Shown here: positions 8,976-18,272 of the stretch, in pieces
Layout: each line of letters begins with the position of its first letter
Position numbering within the stretch: position 1 is the stretch's first letter
Translations under genes and position numbers: made by a program
The notes under the pieces: model-generated
Database searches by the model: none
The model's input: only the letters and a program-made list of their open reading frames with translations
Told to the model about the DNA's origin: nothing
Source of the DNA: Bin55 sp965203735
Lineage (GTDB): Bacteria; Pseudomonadota; Gammaproteobacteria; Pseudomonadales; Azotimanducaceae
Assembly: GCA_965203735.1 (NCBI GenBank)
Contig: OZ241909.1
Span: 434,001-498,000, forward strand
Length of the DNA stretch: 64,000 nucleotides
Direction: 5' to 3'

Positions 8976-10291
8976 CAAGCTGTTAGATCAAGAAAGAATT
9001 GGTGCAAACTTGGCGAGCCACCAACTCGTCCATTGCGGTACGCTCTCTCGAAATCGCTTCGAAGTTTGTAGTCTGACAGGGGTAAGATCGATGACACTCC
9101 ATCAAGGTCTTTGTCCACTAGCCATATTGCGTCCTGAGAGAGTAGACCCGTTCCAAGAAGCGTTACGTCGTGTGTGGAGAAGATCAACTGTGCGCCGTGG
9201 GGATTGGACTCTGGTCGTAGAAACAGTGAAACGAATGCCTCTGCCAAACGAGGGTGGAGGCTGGAGTCTAGTTCGTCGATCAAGAGTACACCTCCTGTTG
9301 ATAGCGAGTCTAGTGCGGGAAGGACAAGCGTTAGGAACATTTTCGTGCCAAGACTCTCGGACCGATAATCCAGTGGTATGGGTTTGCTGCCCGCCTGGTG
9401 AAGTAAACGAAATTGTTTTCGAGTCGAGTCGACCAACTCATCTGCGAGTTCTTGGGGGTCGGTACGATTGTCCCCATCAATGTGGTCCGTAAAAAGACCC
9501 GCCATATCTCGCGCGAGCTCAAGCGATCGTTCGTCAATTTCTCGTTCACTGATTTCAATACCACAAACGCCTGCTTCAGCCTGTTGCAACAGCACTTCCA
9601 AACGCTCGCGGTTTTGATTGTCATTGATTGCCTCGGCAGCCTCGTACTCGAGCACTGGTCCTACTGAGAACAGACTTCTCCAATTGCTAGAAAACCATTT
9701 GTGAATTCCTGTGAGCTGCGGATGGTTATTCTGAGCTGCAGTCGAGAGAAACAAACTGTTGGGTCGAGTAAGATTCGCTGTGATCTTGTTCTCTCCTTGC
9801 AAATGGCTACCAAACTCAATATGTGGCTTGCCTTTCTCATTCTGACGGGTGTAAAGTGTGTGTGTGCTACGCCGTTCGTGACGTACGGTACGACGCAGAT
9901 GTTCGCGACATATCTCATGCTCAGTGAACTCGATTTCGAGGTCATACACAGGCACACTCTCGGATCCGGCCTCCAACGTGAAACTACATTCAAATAGCGT
10001 TGGTTTAGACGCACTATAAGAATCGAGCCGAAACGGTGACCGAGGAATTCGATCCGTCGCGTCTCGCCCTTTGTGTGAATGTGCAATTAATAGTCGCATG
10101 TCGTCCATCGCATCGAGAAGATTCGACTTTCCCGACGCGTTCGCACCGTACAGCACAGTAGCGGGAACCACAGATGAGTCAGCTACTGTTACTGGCATCA
10201 CTAATTGTTGTGTCGTATGCGAGGTAACCAAGAGGATTTCCTGATAATCACGGATCGAACGATGGTTGGCTACTCCGAAGCGCAAAAGCAT
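8975..10291 (-). CDS. rloA: RloA-family AAA ATPase (AbiLi-like)
   Basis: A 438-residue SMC/OLD-type ATPase. Residues 1-25 (LRFGVANHRSIRDYQEI) are the usual opening beta strands, Walker A is GANASGKS at 49-56, and the C-terminal ABC-like half has Walker B LLIDELDSSLHP near 335-347 followed by the FSTHD switch motif. The LDYRSESLGTKMFLTL segment is the signature-like region. The ATG at 10291 is chosen over the frame-start TTG at 10336 because GAGGATAAACC precedes it and it begins the conserved strand. It is the first gene of a two-gene operon with rloB. In AbiL/PARIS-like systems the ATPase senses infection and the TOPRIM partner acts as effector; that is family knowledge applied here. Confidence 0.9.
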   Translation of the reverse strand: MLLRFGVANHRSIRDYQEILLVTSHTTQQLVMPVTVADSSVVPATVLYGANASGKSNLLDAMDDMRLLIAHSHKGRDATDRIPRSPFRLDSYSASKPTLFECSFTLEAGSESVPVYDLEIEFTEHEICREHLRRTVRHERRSTHTLYTRQNEKGKPHIEFGSHLQGENKITANLTRPNSLFLSTAAQNNHPQLTGIHKWFSSNWRSLFSVGPVLEYEAAEAINDNQNRERLEVLLQQAEAGVCGIEISEREIDERSLELARDMAGLFTDHIDGDNRTDPQELADELVDSTRKQFRLLHQAGSKPIPLDYRSESLGTKMFLTLVLPALDSLSTGGVLLIDELDSSLHPRLAEAFVSLFLRPESNPHGAQLIFSTHDVTLLGTGLLSQDAIWLVDKDLDGVSSILPLSDYKLRSDFERAYRNGRVGGSPSLHQFFLDLTA

Positions 10292-11524
10292 TGGTTTATC
10301 CTCGAACAAGGCTGGATTTATGCAGTATGTTACCAATAACTCCCCTTAGCAGTGTTAATAATTGTCATATAACACAACATATAGGGTGAATTTTGGCGGT
10401 CAATTCAGTCGGCTGGTTTGACCAGTCTTGTGGTCTTAAGCCATTTGAAGATCACCCGACCATCTGTGGTTAGCCTTCGTCGCAACGCCAATTTACTTAA
10501 TAGTCATGAGTTGTGAAGCGATGCAAAAGAACCAAGCCAAAAAAAATGGATTGGACCCAACACTTCGAATCCAAGCTAAGTGCTTTGAGGAAGTGGTTCA
10601 AACCATAGGGTGGGAAGGCTTGCGGTGTCTACACTGCGACATTGAACGAACCTGCCTATGATTCGGCTGAAGCGTGCCTGTTCAAGTTGCATACTGTCAA
10701 AGCCAGTCGGAAGTGATTTCTTCTGGGAACGCTCAATTCACTTTTTCTGTCACTTTCAAAGGTCATTTCTCGAGTGTGCCTATTAGCACATTCACAAGGT
10801 CCGGTAAGACAGGCTTGCTCAACGTCTGCATTTTATGAGTGAGTACTACTTGACTACACTGTCCAAGACCCAATGTGCCAATAGTTCGTCAATATAGCTA
10901 AATCGACGAACTCTACAATTGAGACTATGGAGTTCCACTCGATAGTGGCCGAGTCATTCGCTTTGATTGGTCTAAACCATGTTCTGAGCCATTCAAACTT
11001 TCTAAGCGGGGCACGATTGCGACCTGAGAGAGGAATCACTTTCTGAAATAGCATATTCGAACGATTCGTCGGAGAACAACATGTTCTCCGCGGAGGGTTC
11101 GTCCAGCACAATGTTCCTGCGGTATTCAATTCTAATTCCTTCCGCTGTTTCTAGTTAGTGTCGAATTGGGTCGATTGCGTAGATATTGCCACCTCTTTGC
11201 GCCATCCAGAATGCACCAACGTATGCTGTACCGGACCCAATCTCCAAGCGTCGCTTGGACGAATGAGTTCATTCAGCTAAGCGGTTGGGTTCTGAACGAC
11301 AGTGTGGCAGGACCAAGTGTCTGATGTCGCGCGGACTCGCAACAAGGACAACACTCTACTAATGCGTTCCAGTAACCGTTCCATTTGCATGCAAGTCTGT
11401 GCAGGACTTCTTTGTCACCCTCGAAGTGTTTCCGGATTCAAAGCTAGGCTCTGCTGGACTTATGGCCACATAACCGTGCTAGATGGCACGAGACCAACGA
11501 ATCGAGCTTGTGCTGTTCCGACGA
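10292..11524. other. Non-coding stretch containing a transposase relic
   Basis: This 1.2-kb gap between rloA and the STAND gene has no intact gene. The only recognisable content is a broken minus-strand transposase-like segment around 10850-11145, listed separately. The remainder shows scattered short frames without recognisable motifs. No terminal inverted repeats were found by eye. Confidence 0.5.
10850..11145 (-). pseudogene. Possible decayed Tc1/mariner (IS630-like) transposase relic
   Basis: Reading the minus strand and allowing frameshifts gives AENMLFSDESFEYAISES, then SATIEW, then RVRRFSYIDELLAHWV. These occur in the order and roughly the spacing expected of the DDE catalytic region of Tc1/mariner-IS630 transposases, which have W..VLFSDES.F, then S.M.WG, then Y+D.L...H/+P. 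The frame changes at least twice, so the gene is dead. The N-terminal DNA-binding half could not be traced with confidence. A chance likeness cannot be excluded because the segments are short. Confidence 0.35.
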
Positions 11525-14500
11525 TTATGTGGTGTAATCGCGAACCAAAAACACGACGTGGGGCACTTTGCCGCCAAATAGAGTCTTTTTGCGCTTGGTT
11601 TCCCACTTATTTATCCTCTGACCGATGACATTTTGGATAGTTGGAATAAACGCCCTAAATGTCTCCTCAGTCAGTGGGAATCGACCCCACAGAGTGATAC
11701 GACCATCAACAATTCTGGACAGCAGGACTGAATAACGCCAAAAATCCAATTGAGATGTTGCTGTTTGCATACAGTCGAACCAATGTCTAGACCATCTGTT
11801 ACGATCATAAGCATCTCTTGCAGCTGAATGCGCCTCACCAACGAAGCCTTTTGCTTCGTCGAATCTCGAAATAGCATCGTCAGCGAAATCTGACTCGTCC
11901 GCAAATCCGGCAATTGCAAGTGCACGTGCAATATGTACTGGTTCCCCCGCTGCCAACAGTGTTTCTACATACGATGCCAGAACAACTTCTTGGTTGTGGG
12001 AAAGTGCCGCGAGAACTTCCACTGCAATTTCTTGATCGTTGGCGCAATTCTCCAACCGTTCCAAACAAAGCTTCGAGATTTCCGAAACACTCGCATGCGA
12101 CCAGAGCACATCTGCTTCAATCGGAATCTTTGCCAGCCCAACAACACATCGCATCAGAGGTCTTACCGCAGAGTATGCTCGAAAGAGCGAGAGTGCTAGT
12201 TCAGTGTGTTTCTCAGCAAGCTCGCCAGCGAATCTGACAGCAAAGCATTGAACACTTCGTTTCTGAACATCGCTAGCCTCTAACAGGAGAGTATGCCACT
12301 TGCCGATAATTTCTGGCTTTGCAGAAATGATGGCGGCCATGCCACTACTGGTGAGATCCGATAAGACCAAGTGAGCGTCTGAATCCGTAAGTTCCTTGTT
12401 GAACCTCGTAAACGCGCGGTGGAGCATTTTCCTACGTTGCTGAAATTGTTCATCCGTCTCGGCAAAACGCCTTAACGCCGACTGTGGGTCTGTATCAGGG
12501 GACTTTTCGCGAAGCGAAATCATAGGCATTGTGGAATTCCCACTTAACAATTCTTGCTCCATTTCAGGCAGATCCGTGAATTCTCCAAGATCAAGAGCCT
12601 TTTCGAGTGCTACTTCGACCCGGTCAGCAACCTGTCGTGCTGCGCTAGTGCCTAACCGAGTGGCGGCAATTCCATAGTGACCGAGAGCCAATCTATCGAG
12701 TACCAGATCAAAGCTGGAAACCCCTATACCGACTGCTTCCACTAGTGCCGCGGACCCGTACCACAACTCGAAGTGGTTGTCGGTGGATGTTAGCTTGCTA
12801 GCACACCAGTCACTGTCGACCAGTCGTTCTAGGAGTAATCTGTTTTTTGAAGTGGACGCAATGGCTAGAGCTTCTGCTCGAACCATCGATTCCGGAGACT
12901 TCAGCAAATCTGCAATGATTTCTGCTGCCTCGGCTGTCAGCGGTGCATTTGAACTATGTACTGCTGCCAACAATCTAACCAGTCGATGCGTGTCAGTAGC
13001 TGCAAATGCGGCTTTCAAGAGAGATTCGACGACATCGGACTCAGCAGGTTGGATCGTATCCAAGAGTCGTAGCATGTACGAGTCGGTACACATTCCGTCC
13101 AATGCTCGGAACTGTTCATTGCCGCTCAAGTGAGGAAGTGCAATGAAGAGTGAATGCTGCGCACTTAACCACTCATCCGGAACGTCGGAGTGACTTGGCA
13201 ATCCTCCCGATGTGGACTGTGCCTTCCTAACAAAAGCATCCACTTCAGGACGATTTAGAAGAACACTGTGAGGCAGTAATGTCATCGTCGCCAGTCTCCA
13301 GGCAACTCCCTGACGAGTTAGTGCGTGCTTTGATAGCTCTCGGATTGCATAAGCCCCAGCTTTCGGCTCGAAGCGTGCAATCCCTGGCATAGCCTCACGA
13401 AAGAAATGTGTCTCGCTCCCATTGCCCATCGTTGCGCAAACTTGGTCAACGACGATACTTTGATAATTCTCGGCGGTGTTAGAAATATTCTCGGGTCGGG
13501 ACGACTTGGGGTCACATGGATCAGTCGCACAGTAGGTTTCTATGAGTCGCCAAGATGCAATTCTCTCGAAACTTGCGGTCAGCACTTCCGCGACACGTTG
13601 TGCTTCCATTGCATCGGATAGGTCGCCAGTACTGCTCAATACCTTTGCAATCGTCCAATTACCAATGGAAGATCGTTCCTCACCGAAGCACTCAATACAC
13701 CCAAGCATGGCTTCCCGTGTAGCAGCCCAATCGACAAAATTGAATCGAACAAGGTGCGCGAGTTCACGACGAGGCACATCAATTGCCGGCGCTAGCGATC
13801 CACAGAATGCTGACGAGACGAGTGGACCCACAAGCTTCTTAAGCGGTTGTCCGGCCAAAAAGTACATCGCCAGACGTTGCAAGCGATCAATGTTTCCACC
13901 TTGCAGTTCGATTAGGTTTGCTTCCATATAGCGCTTTTCCACGTCCGTCAGTTCCTCGAGTCTTTTCTCAAGTTCGCTCGTGACGCGCACACGTTCGGCC
14001 TCTATCTCTTCCGGTGAAGAGCTGGCAGAAACATGCATCATTTGTTCAGGTGCGAGACAGTAGTAGGAAAGCCACACCGGAATTCTCTGCTCAATTGCGC
14101 TCACAACTCGTGCATCGTTTCGCGCTTCCATGATGGCAACATTCAGCCAATCCGATGTTGGCACTCCCTCATCAAACAGGGCCACTTCCTTCGCTGCCTC
14201 AAGAAATGCTTCAGGACTGTGCTTGACTAGAGCACCAAAAGATTCTCGCTTGTGTTCAGGCAAATTCTGAAGACTCACGTAATATCGAATCGAGGCCGTC
14301 TTTACCTTCATACGACAGGTGTCCGACAAGCACGCCACCTCGGTCGCTGTACACACAATCTCGGAAGTCATGTCGAGACCTGCCACAGGTTCCATGACAG
14401 TTTCTATCCGTTCGAAAGGATCCCGTCTGTTTCTATACTCCTTTCTGAGTGCATCTACCAGCCACAGACCGAGCCCAAGACGCAAACCCTCGTCAACGAT

Positions 14501-16117
14501 TTGATACTGATCGGGATCGTCGTCAACGGGCTTGAAGAAACGACCTGAAGACACTTCATCGAGCCGAGAATGATCCCGTGTGTCGAAAAGCGTAAGGTCG
14601 TCTTCTCTACCTGCTTCCAAACGTGAGACGTACTCTTTAGCCAATTCCGTCAGTGTCATTGCAAATTCAGGGCCTGAGAGGTCACTTGAACCGGTCAGCC
14701 CGGAGGTGCGGAGATGCTCAAACAGAAGCCTTTCAACACTAAGTTGATCAATGTTCTCTATGTCTCGAGTGTTCAGGAGGTTTACGGCAATATCGAGAAT
14801 TCGAGGGTTTCTTAGAGTCTCGAAGACTCCAGCATCAACCACATCGGGATCGATGGATCGAGAGCGAAGAATACCCTCAAGTTCTATTTCGCTCCACTCA
14901 GGTACAAGTACACGAGCTACGTCGGTGGTAATTGCTTGTCTGATCGATTGAAAGTGATTTGTTCGTGTAGTAACCACGAGCTGACCCCCTATCTGACCAA
15001 GAAACAGTGTTGCACCGTCGATCAGGCGCGGCCAGGGAAAGCGAGGGTTTTGATTGAGTCCATCAATGCACACCGTGAGTCGGACGTTTGGCGGTTCGGG
15101 ATTTGCTCTCCACGCCGCAAATCTGCGCCTCCAACGTTTTCGATTCGAGTCAGAGTGTTCGCCTTCCGTCTGTCCAATCAACTTTTCGATCAAAAAACTC
15201 TCAAAATTTGTAATGTCCTCAGGCTCCTGAAGTTCCCCCGCCGGAGCAATAGCAAGTATCGATGCTGGATCACTTTGCATCCAAGTGTTTGCGAGTAACC
15301 ATGACTTTCCGGTTCCCTCCAATCCCATCACAACAAAGACTTTCTCAGGACTCTGTCCTCTAAAAGCACCTTGAAGATCTTGATAGAGGTGCGTTCGAAT
15401 CTGAAGGTAATCCATACTTCGATCGCAAGGTGCCAGGGGTTGTCCCAGCTGCTGACGGGCCAGTTTTTGGCATGAGAATAACTGGGAAAACCACTCGCGA
15501 TTCGCTCTTTTTGCAAGACCAAGTCCAACTGACGGATTTGAAACTTCTGCGCGGAGTCTCTCCGAGTGAGCGTTGAATTCTGGCAACATGGCAAGCTGAT
15601 CTATCGCAGTCAGCGCTTTGGACAGGAGGTCTGCGTCGTCAGGTCCGTTTAGCTGTGCACAAAGAAAGGCTTTGGTTGCAGAACCACCCATGGTTAACAC
15701 TGTTGCAAGTGGAGGCAAAGGTGTGTTAGAGATCCAATCTAGAAGCACGATGCCGAGGCCACTTGATTCAGCCATTCTGTTGAATTCTCTCGCATCTTGT
15801 GCGGGAATCGGTGAAGTAGCACCAACGATGAACGTGTCGACCTGCCCTTGCTCATCTGCCAAGATTTCCATCAGTTTGACAGCGATTCTTTCCTTAGGGA
15901 TCTTGCCGTCATAGCGCTTTGCCTCAAAGTATGTAGCACCTTGATCGAAGGCAGAGTCCCCATCTCGACCACGTTGAGTTCCCGATGATGCCAGTCTGAA
16001 TGGCTGTCCGGTTACTTCCGCAAGCACGGACGCCATGAGACCCTCAAAACCGTCTTGCCCTGTCGGATCAAGTTTGAGGATTGCGTTTCTTAGGTTGTCA
16101 AGGTGTCTGTCGCTCAT
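11525..16117 (-). CDS. Mrr-like nuclease / STAND NTPase fusion, Avs-like
   Basis: A 1530-residue protein with three parts. Residues about 10-130 form a restriction-endonuclease-fold domain with GRDGDSAF followed by YFEAKRY, the D...E-x-K pattern of Mrr/RecB-like nucleases. Residues about 255-480 form a STAND/NACHT-type NTPase with Walker A GLEGTGKS (265-272), Walker B LTVCIDGLNQ and sensor LVVTTRTN. The remaining 1000 or so residues are helical repeat-like, as expected of a sensor. This is the architecture of Avs antiviral proteins, which bind a conserved phage protein and then activate the effector domain. The ATG at 16117 is preferred to the frame-start GTG at 16150, since the extra 11 residues look non-domain, though no Shine-Dalgarno decides it. 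The C-terminal sensor did not match a named Avs clade by eye. Confidence 0.82.
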   Translation of the reverse strand: MSDRHLDNLRNAILKLDPTGQDGFEGLMASVLAEVTGQPFRLASSGTQRGRDGDSAFDQGATYFEAKRYDGKIPKERIAVKLMEILADEQGQVDTFIVGATSPIPAQDAREFNRMAESSGLGIVLLDWISNTPLPPLATVLTMGGSATKAFLCAQLNGPDDADLLSKALTAIDQLAMLPEFNAHSERLRAEVSNPSVGLGLAKRANREWFSQLFSCQKLARQQLGQPLAPCDRSMDYLQIRTHLYQDLQGAFRGQSPEKVFVVMGLEGTGKSWLLANTWMQSDPASILAIAPAGELQEPEDITNFESFLIEKLIGQTEGEHSDSNRKRWRRRFAAWRANPEPPNVRLTVCIDGLNQNPRFPWPRLIDGATLFLGQIGGQLVVTTRTNHFQSIRQAITTDVARVLVPEWSEIELEGILRSRSIDPDVVDAGVFETLRNPRILDIAVNLLNTRDIENIDQLSVERLLFEHLRTSGLTGSSDLSGPEFAMTLTELAKEYVSRLEAGREDDLTLFDTRDHSRLDEVSSGRFFKPVDDDPDQYQIVDEGLRLGLGLWLVDALRKEYRNRRDPFERIETVMEPVAGLDMTSEIVCTATEVACLSDTCRMKVKTASIRYYVSLQNLPEHKRESFGALVKHSPEAFLEAAKEVALFDEGVPTSDWLNVAIMEARNDARVVSAIEQRIPVWLSYYCLAPEQMMHVSASSSPEEIEAERVRVTSELEKRLEELTDVEKRYMEANLIELQGGNIDRLQRLAMYFLAGQPLKKLVGPLVSSAFCGSLAPAIDVPRRELAHLVRFNFVDWAATREAMLGCIECFGEERSSIGNWTIAKVLSSTGDLSDAMEAQRVAEVLTASFERIASWRLIETYCATDPCDPKSSRPENISNTAENYQSIVVDQVCATMGNGSETHFFREAMPGIARFEPKAGAYAIRELSKHALTRQGVAWRLATMTLLPHSVLLNRPEVDAFVRKAQSTSGGLPSHSDVPDEWLSAQHSLFIALPHLSGNEQFRALDGMCTDSYMLRLLDTIQPAESDVVESLLKAAFAATDTHRLVRLLAAVHSSNAPLTAEAAEIIADLLKSPESMVRAEALAIASTSKNRLLLERLVDSDWCASKLTSTDNHFELWYGSAALVEAVGIGVSSFDLVLDRLALGHYGIAATRLGTSAARQVADRVEVALEKALDLGEFTDLPEMEQELLSGNSTMPMISLREKSPDTDPQSALRRFAETDEQFQQRRKMLHRAFTRFNKELTDSDAHLVLSDLTSSGMAAIISAKPEIIGKWHTLLLEASDVQKRSVQCFAVRFAGELAEKHTELALSLFRAYSAVRPLMRCVVGLAKIPIEADVLWSHASVSEISKLCLERLENCANDQEIAVEVLAALSHNQEVVLASYVETLLAAGEPVHIARALAIAGFADESDFADDAISRFDEAKGFVGEAHSAARDAYDRNRWSRHWFDCMQTATSQLDFWRYSVLLSRIVDGRITLWGRFPLTEETFRAFIPTIQNVIGQRINKWETKRKKTLFGGKVPHVVFLVRDYTT

Positions 16118-16397
16118 TGCGATTTTTTCGGGTGCAGGATGAACCAGCACGAGTAATCACCTTCCATCTCTGGCTATGTCTTCTGCGTAGTTTAGTGGGC
16201 TTCCTAACGACAACGATTCAATCTATGTCACTCTACCGCATCCAGATAGCCTGTCTCCCGATCGAATCGGATACACTCACGCCTTTCCGACGACGCAGAG
16301 GCGTTAGCCAAATACCAGAGATGTCGTCAGTTTGACTAACCGGATCTAGAAACCGCACGAACGAGGCAACAGAACTAACAATATTGTGGAGGGACCT

Positions 16398-18203
16398 ATG
16401 ACAACACAAAGATATTCAGTAACTCCCTATCCCATTTCTACGTTACTTGCTTGGGTGAATTCAGGCGAGATCGCGATACCTGAAATTCAACGTCCGTTTG
16501 TATGGGACGCAACAAAGGTCCGAAATCTGCTGGATTCGCTCTATAACGGATTTCCAGTCGGGTATCTCATCGCATGGCGAAATCCTACAGTCAAGTTGAA
16601 GGATGGAAGCCACTCATCCGGGAAACGTATTCTCATCGATGGTCAACAGCGCGTGACAGCTCTGATGGCGGCACTGCTAGGTCGTGAAGTGCTGACCAAA
16701 GACTACAAGAATGTCAGAATACGCATTGCGTTTCATCCGGGTGAGGAACGCTTTGAAGTGCGCAATCCGGCAATCGAGAAAGACCCTGCGTGGATCAACG
16801 ACGTACAGCGTGTATTCGATCCAAACGAGGGAATCTTCGCAGTCGTTCGTGACTACTTGGAGGCTAACCCGACAATTGAACCCAAACGAGTTGAAACCGT
16901 GGTAGAAGCCTTAGGCAAACTGGTAAACAACCATGTCGGACTAATTGAGCTCGCGGAGGATCTTGACATCGAGACTGTGACTGAAATTTTCATTCGAGTG
17001 AATTCAGCAGGCACACCACTATCTCAAGCTGACTTTGCAATGTCCAAGATAGCAGTCAACGAGTCCTTTGGAGGGCATGTATTACGCAAAGCCATAGACT
17101 ACTTTTGTCATCTTGCCATTGCGCCCGAGTTTTTCTCGAAGATTGAACAGGGTGATCCTGAGTTTGTTGAATCCGGTTTTTGGAACAAACTTCTGTGGCT
17201 CAAGAACGTCAACGACGACTTCTACGATCCCACATATACAGACATGCTCCGTGTAGCTTTTACATCGAAATTTGGTCGAGGGCGTCTTCAGGACTTGGTT
17301 GCTTTGCTTTCCGGCCGAAACTTTGAGACTCGAGAATACGAGGAGGAAATCGCTGAGAACTCATTTGCAAAACTAAGCGATGGGATACGGTCCTTCATGG
17401 ATGCTACCCACTTCAATCGGGTGTCCATGATTATTCGGTCCGGAGGGTTTATATCCGCTGCAATGATTCGCAGCCAGAATGCGTTCAATTTCGCATTCAT
17501 CCTGTATTTACGTGGACGCGACGAGAAAGTGCCCTCAGACAAACTTGAGCGCTTGGTACGCCGCTGGTACATCATGTCAATCCTGACACAACGCTATTCC
17601 GGCAATCCTGAGAGTGCGTTTGATCTTGACATAAGACAGGTAGCGGCGCAAGGCTTGGAGCCCTATGTTGAAGCAGTCATTGCCAATTCACTCCCAGACA
17701 CCTACTGGACTGGAATGCTTCCTCAGCAATTGGCTACTTCTGCGTCAACGAGCCCGTATTTTGTGGCCTACCAAGCTGCTCAGGTGCACTTCGGAGATAA
17801 AGGCTTTCTATCCAAGGACATAACAGTTCGCGACCTTCTGCTCAATCATGGGGACCGACACCATGTGTTTCCTCGAAAATACTTGCAGTCTGAATTTGGT
17901 TTGGGCCGAGGGGAATATAACCAAATTGCCAACTTTGTCATTACACAGAGCGAGATCAACATTGCCATCGGAGCTGCCCCTCCTCATTCATACTTCTCTG
18001 AGCTAGTGGAGCAAGTGTCGGGTGGTCTCAAACGATACGGAGGCATCGACGATCCGACCGAATTAAGCGCAAATTTGGCTCAGAACTGTGTACCTGAGCA
18101 AATGCTCAACGGAAGTTCGCTCAGCTACGAGGAGTTTCTCACTGAACGACGACACTTGATGGCGATGAAGATTAGGAATTGGTTTCATGCGTTGTCCCGT
18201 TGA
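16398..18203 (+). CDS. DUF262/HNH (GmrSD-like) restriction protein
   Basis: A 601-residue protein of the DUF262 superfamily. The ParB-like N-terminal domain has IPEIQRPFVW at about 27-36 and DGQQRVTAL at 81-89, the two motifs that form its NTP-binding pocket. The C-terminal part has DRHHVFPRKYL near residue 487 followed by NQIANFVITQSEINI, an HNH-type (DUF1524-like) nuclease arrangement. GmrSD is a type IV enzyme that cleaves phage DNA with glucosylated hydroxymethylcytosine, and related DUF262 proteins occur in many defence loci. The start ATG follows GGAGGGACCT, so the upstream in-frame GTG at 16386, which overlaps the Shine-Dalgarno, is rejected. A gap of 69 bases separates it from the Type ISP gene on the same strand, suggesting joint expression. 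Confidence 0.88.
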   Translation: MTTQRYSVTPYPISTLLAWVNSGEIAIPEIQRPFVWDATKVRNLLDSLYNGFPVGYLIAWRNPTVKLKDGSHSSGKRILIDGQQRVTALMAALLGREVLTKDYKNVRIRIAFHPGEERFEVRNPAIEKDPAWINDVQRVFDPNEGIFAVVRDYLEANPTIEPKRVETVVEALGKLVNNHVGLIELAEDLDIETVTEIFIRVNSAGTPLSQADFAMSKIAVNESFGGHVLRKAIDYFCHLAIAPEFFSKIEQGDPEFVESGFWNKLLWLKNVNDDFYDPTYTDMLRVAFTSKFGRGRLQDLVALLSGRNFETREYEEEIAENSFAKLSDGIRSFMDATHFNRVSMIIRSGGFISAAMIRSQNAFNFAFILYLRGRDEKVPSDKLERLVRRWYIMSILTQRYSGNPESAFDLDIRQVAAQGLEPYVEAVIANSLPDTYWTGMLPQQLATSASTSPYFVAYQAAQVHFGDKGFLSKDITVRDLLLNHGDRHHVFPRKYLQSEFGLGRGEYNQIANFVITQSEINIAIGAAPPHSYFSELVEQVSGGLKRYGGIDDPTELSANLAQNCVPEQMLNGSSLSYEEFLTERRHLMAMKIRNWFHALSR

Positions 18204-18272
18204 GTGATCGCGAGAATTCGAAACGACTTCGTTCCCATGTATAGCTTATGGACTGACCAAAGGAAGAACTAA

